From Sphingomonas sp. IC-11 (GTDB lineage: Bacteria; Pseudomonadota; Alphaproteobacteria; Sphingomonadales; Sphingomonadaceae), in NCBI RefSeq assembly GCF_021043365.1, contig NZ_JAJNDU010000001.1, positions 830,164 through 894,163 on the forward strand: 64,000 nucleotides of DNA. The letters run 5' to 3'. A program made the translations under genes and the position numbers. The first letter of the stretch is position 1. Each line of letters starts with the position of its first letter. The notes beneath the pieces are model-generated. The model did no database searches and had not been told where the DNA came from. It saw only the letters and a list, made by a program, of their open reading frames with translations. This document shows positions 62,859 through 64,000 of this stretch, in pieces.

Positions 62859-63643
62859 GCGGCGGCTCCCTCCGCTGCGGCGGCGGCGTAGCGATACAGG
62901 TTCGGCTGGCCCGTCCAGGCGGTCTGGCCGCCGTCTGCGACGAACGCAGCGCCGGTGACGTAGGAGGCGGCGTCGGAGGCGAGAAAGGCGATCACCTCGG
63001 CCATTTCCTCCGGGGTGCCGGCGCGGCCCATGGGGATGGTATCGTGCCAGCCTGCTTCAAGGCCGGGAATCGTCTTGGCGCTGGCCGTGAGCGGCGTGGC
63101 GATCAGGCCGGGGCAGAGGCAGTTCACGCGGATGCCTTCGCGCGCGTGATCGACCGCAAGGCTGCGGGTGTAATTGATCACGCCCGCCTTGGCGGCATTG
63201 TAGGCCGTGAAGCCATAGTCGCCGCCCATGCCGGAAATTGACGCGGTGTTGACGATCGCGGTCGACCGACCCGTCATGTGCGGGATCGCCGCGCGGCAGG
63301 CGTAGAACACCGCATTCAGGTCAATCGCGATGACCCGCTCCCAGGTCTCGGGCTCGAGATCCGGCGTCCGTCCGAAGCATCCGATGCCAGCATTGTTGAC
63401 GAGAACGTCAAGCCGGCCGTGCGCTTCCACGGTCTTTGCCACCACACTCTCTACTGCGCTGCGGTCCGCCACGTCGGCGGCGAGCGCCATTCCGCCGGTT
63501 TCCCGTGCAACGGCCGCTGCCGCCTCCGGGACGAGATCGACCACCACGACATGCGCGCCTTCGCTGGCCATCAGGCGCGCCGTCGCGGCGCCGATGCCGG
63601 AGCCGCCACCGGTGATCAGCGCCACCTTGTCCTTGAACCGCAT
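62855..63643 (-). CDS. SDR family oxidoreductase
   Basis: A 262-residue short-chain dehydrogenase: TGGGSGIGAATARL at about 11-24, NNAGIG at about 87, Ser and YNAAKAG at about 138-160, then CPGLIATPL. First gene of the SDR-hydrolase operon, divergent from the monooxygenase. An alcohol or ketone near an epoxide or ester step is the likely substrate. Confidence 0.9.
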   Translation of the reverse strand: MRFKDKVALITGGGSGIGAATARLMASEGAHVVVVDLVPEAAAAVARETGGMALAADVADRSAVESVVAKTVEAHGRLDVLVNNAGIGCFGRTPDLEPETWERVIAIDLNAVFYACRAAIPHMTGRSTAIVNTASISGMGGDYGFTAYNAAKAGVINYTRSLAVDHAREGIRVNCLCPGLIATPLTASAKTIPGLEAGWHDTIPMGRAGTPEEMAEVIAFLASDAASYVTGAAFVADGGQTAWTGQPNLYRYAAAAAEGAAA

Positions 63644-63694
63644 CCTGCTCTCCCCTCGTGCGGGCCGGTTGATTCGGCGCTCGCTTCAGGCCAT

Positions 63695-63710
63695 CATAAC
63701 TTTGGTTATG
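63695..63710. promoter_or_regulatory. CATAAC-N4-GTTATG operator candidate
   Basis: A perfect 6-bp inverted repeat with a TTTG centre lies between the divergent SDR (start 63643) and monooxygenase (start 63743) genes. The TAAC-N4-GTTA core also stands before the SDR/kinase operon at 59929-59940, so one regulator may control both. Confidence 0.5.
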
Positions 63711-63742
63711 GCCGCGGGAAGAGGGCGGCTGGGGAGACGGAC

Positions 63743-64000
63743 ATGGTGGAGAGGAAACGCGCCTGCATCATCGGCGCGGGTTGCTCGGGCTTCACGACCG
63801 CAAAGCGGCTGAAGGACGAAGGTATCTCGTTCGATTGCTTCGAGATGTCGGACGATATCGGCGGCAACTGGTACTATAAGAATCCCAACGGAAAATCAGC
63901 CTGTTACCAGTCCCTGCATATCGACACGTCGAAGTGGCGGCTGGCGTTCGAGGATTATGCGGTGCCCGCCGACTGGCCCGATTTCCCGAGCCACGCGCAG
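63743..64000 (+). CDS. Flavin-containing monooxygenase, 5' part
   Basis: The first 86 codons of an FMO or Baeyer-Villiger-like monooxygenase, running off the window. The FAD-binding GAGCSG is at 11-16 (CIIGAGCSGFTTAKRLKDEG), and ESDD-like EMSDDIGGNWYYKNPNGKSA follows, typical of the group; the NADPH and signature motifs are beyond the edge. It is divergent from the SDR-hydrolase operon. Confidence 0.85.
   Translation, partial: MVERKRACIIGAGCSGFTTAKRLKDEGISFDCFEMSDDIGGNWYYKNPNGKSACYQSLHIDTSKWRLAFEDYAVPADWPDFPSHAQ

Overview
The window is GC-rich, densely coded DNA without rRNA, tRNA, CRISPR or any transposase that I can see. Its content points to a sphingomonad-type alphaproteobacterium (inference). 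The reasons are two large TonB-dependent receptors, an Entner-Doudoroff glucose operon (zwf, pgl, edd, glk, eda), the short type of ArgC, NodT-type efflux, several CoA-ester catabolic clusters, and short palindromic repeats of a kind I associate with this group. The core genes look chromosomal: truA, fmt, recR, def, rmuC, pyrG, secG, argC, pncB.

Layout. 1-2.2 kb: phosphoesterase and radical SAM pair, SWIB-domain protein. 2.3-4.7 kb: OsmC-like protein, then a class III CoA-transferase with its TetR regulator. 5-6.6 kb: secreted S10 serine carboxypeptidase homologue. 6.7-12.05 kb: a CoA-ester catabolic divergon (SDR, acyl-CoA dehydrogenase and CoA-transferase one way; IclR regulator and a second acyl-CoA dehydrogenase the other). 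12.1-13.4 kb: pncB. 13.7-19.4 kb: RND tripartite efflux operon. 19.6-20.2 kb: YitT-like membrane protein. 20.3-30.7 kb: a probable peptide-scavenging region (secreted amidohydrolase, Lrp regulator, TonB receptor, M14 peptidase with a GATase-like C-terminus, a 73-residue HTH-like protein, a gamma-glutamyltransferase-family enzyme). 30.7-35.1 kb: truA-fmt facing away from recR, def and rmuC. 35.5-41.4 kb: the glucose operon. 41.5-45.9 kb: argC, SH3 protein and MarR one way; secG, pyrG and NUDIX the other. 46-49.2 kb: small heat-shock protein divergent from a second TonB receptor. 49.2-51.7 kb: LysR divergent from pirin and wrbA. 51.8-59.9 kb: housekeeping and stress genes (M15 peptidase, RluA-type synthase, arfB, LuxR regulator, MscS, topoisomerase IB, DJ-1/PfpI, fdhD, HNH). 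60-64 kb: SDR plus APH-like kinase, then alpha/beta hydrolase and SDR divergent from a flavin monooxygenase cut by the window edge.

How it works together. The glucose genes encode a full route from glucose through glucose-6-phosphate, 6-phosphogluconolactone, 6-phosphogluconate and KDPG to pyruvate plus glyceraldehyde-3-phosphate. The 20-31 kb region would import peptides through the outer membrane and trim them in the periplasm. The 60-64 kb genes look like a pathway for an oxygenated hydrophobic substrate; both of their promoter regions carry the same inverted motif TAAC-N4-GTTA.

The least explained items are the small HTH-like protein with a 21-bp palindrome ahead of the transferase gene, the shared TAAC-N4-GTTA motif, a structured leader before hsp20, and hairpins placed over or between genes of the glucose operon. 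All functional statements are from reading translated sequence and motifs; no database search was run.
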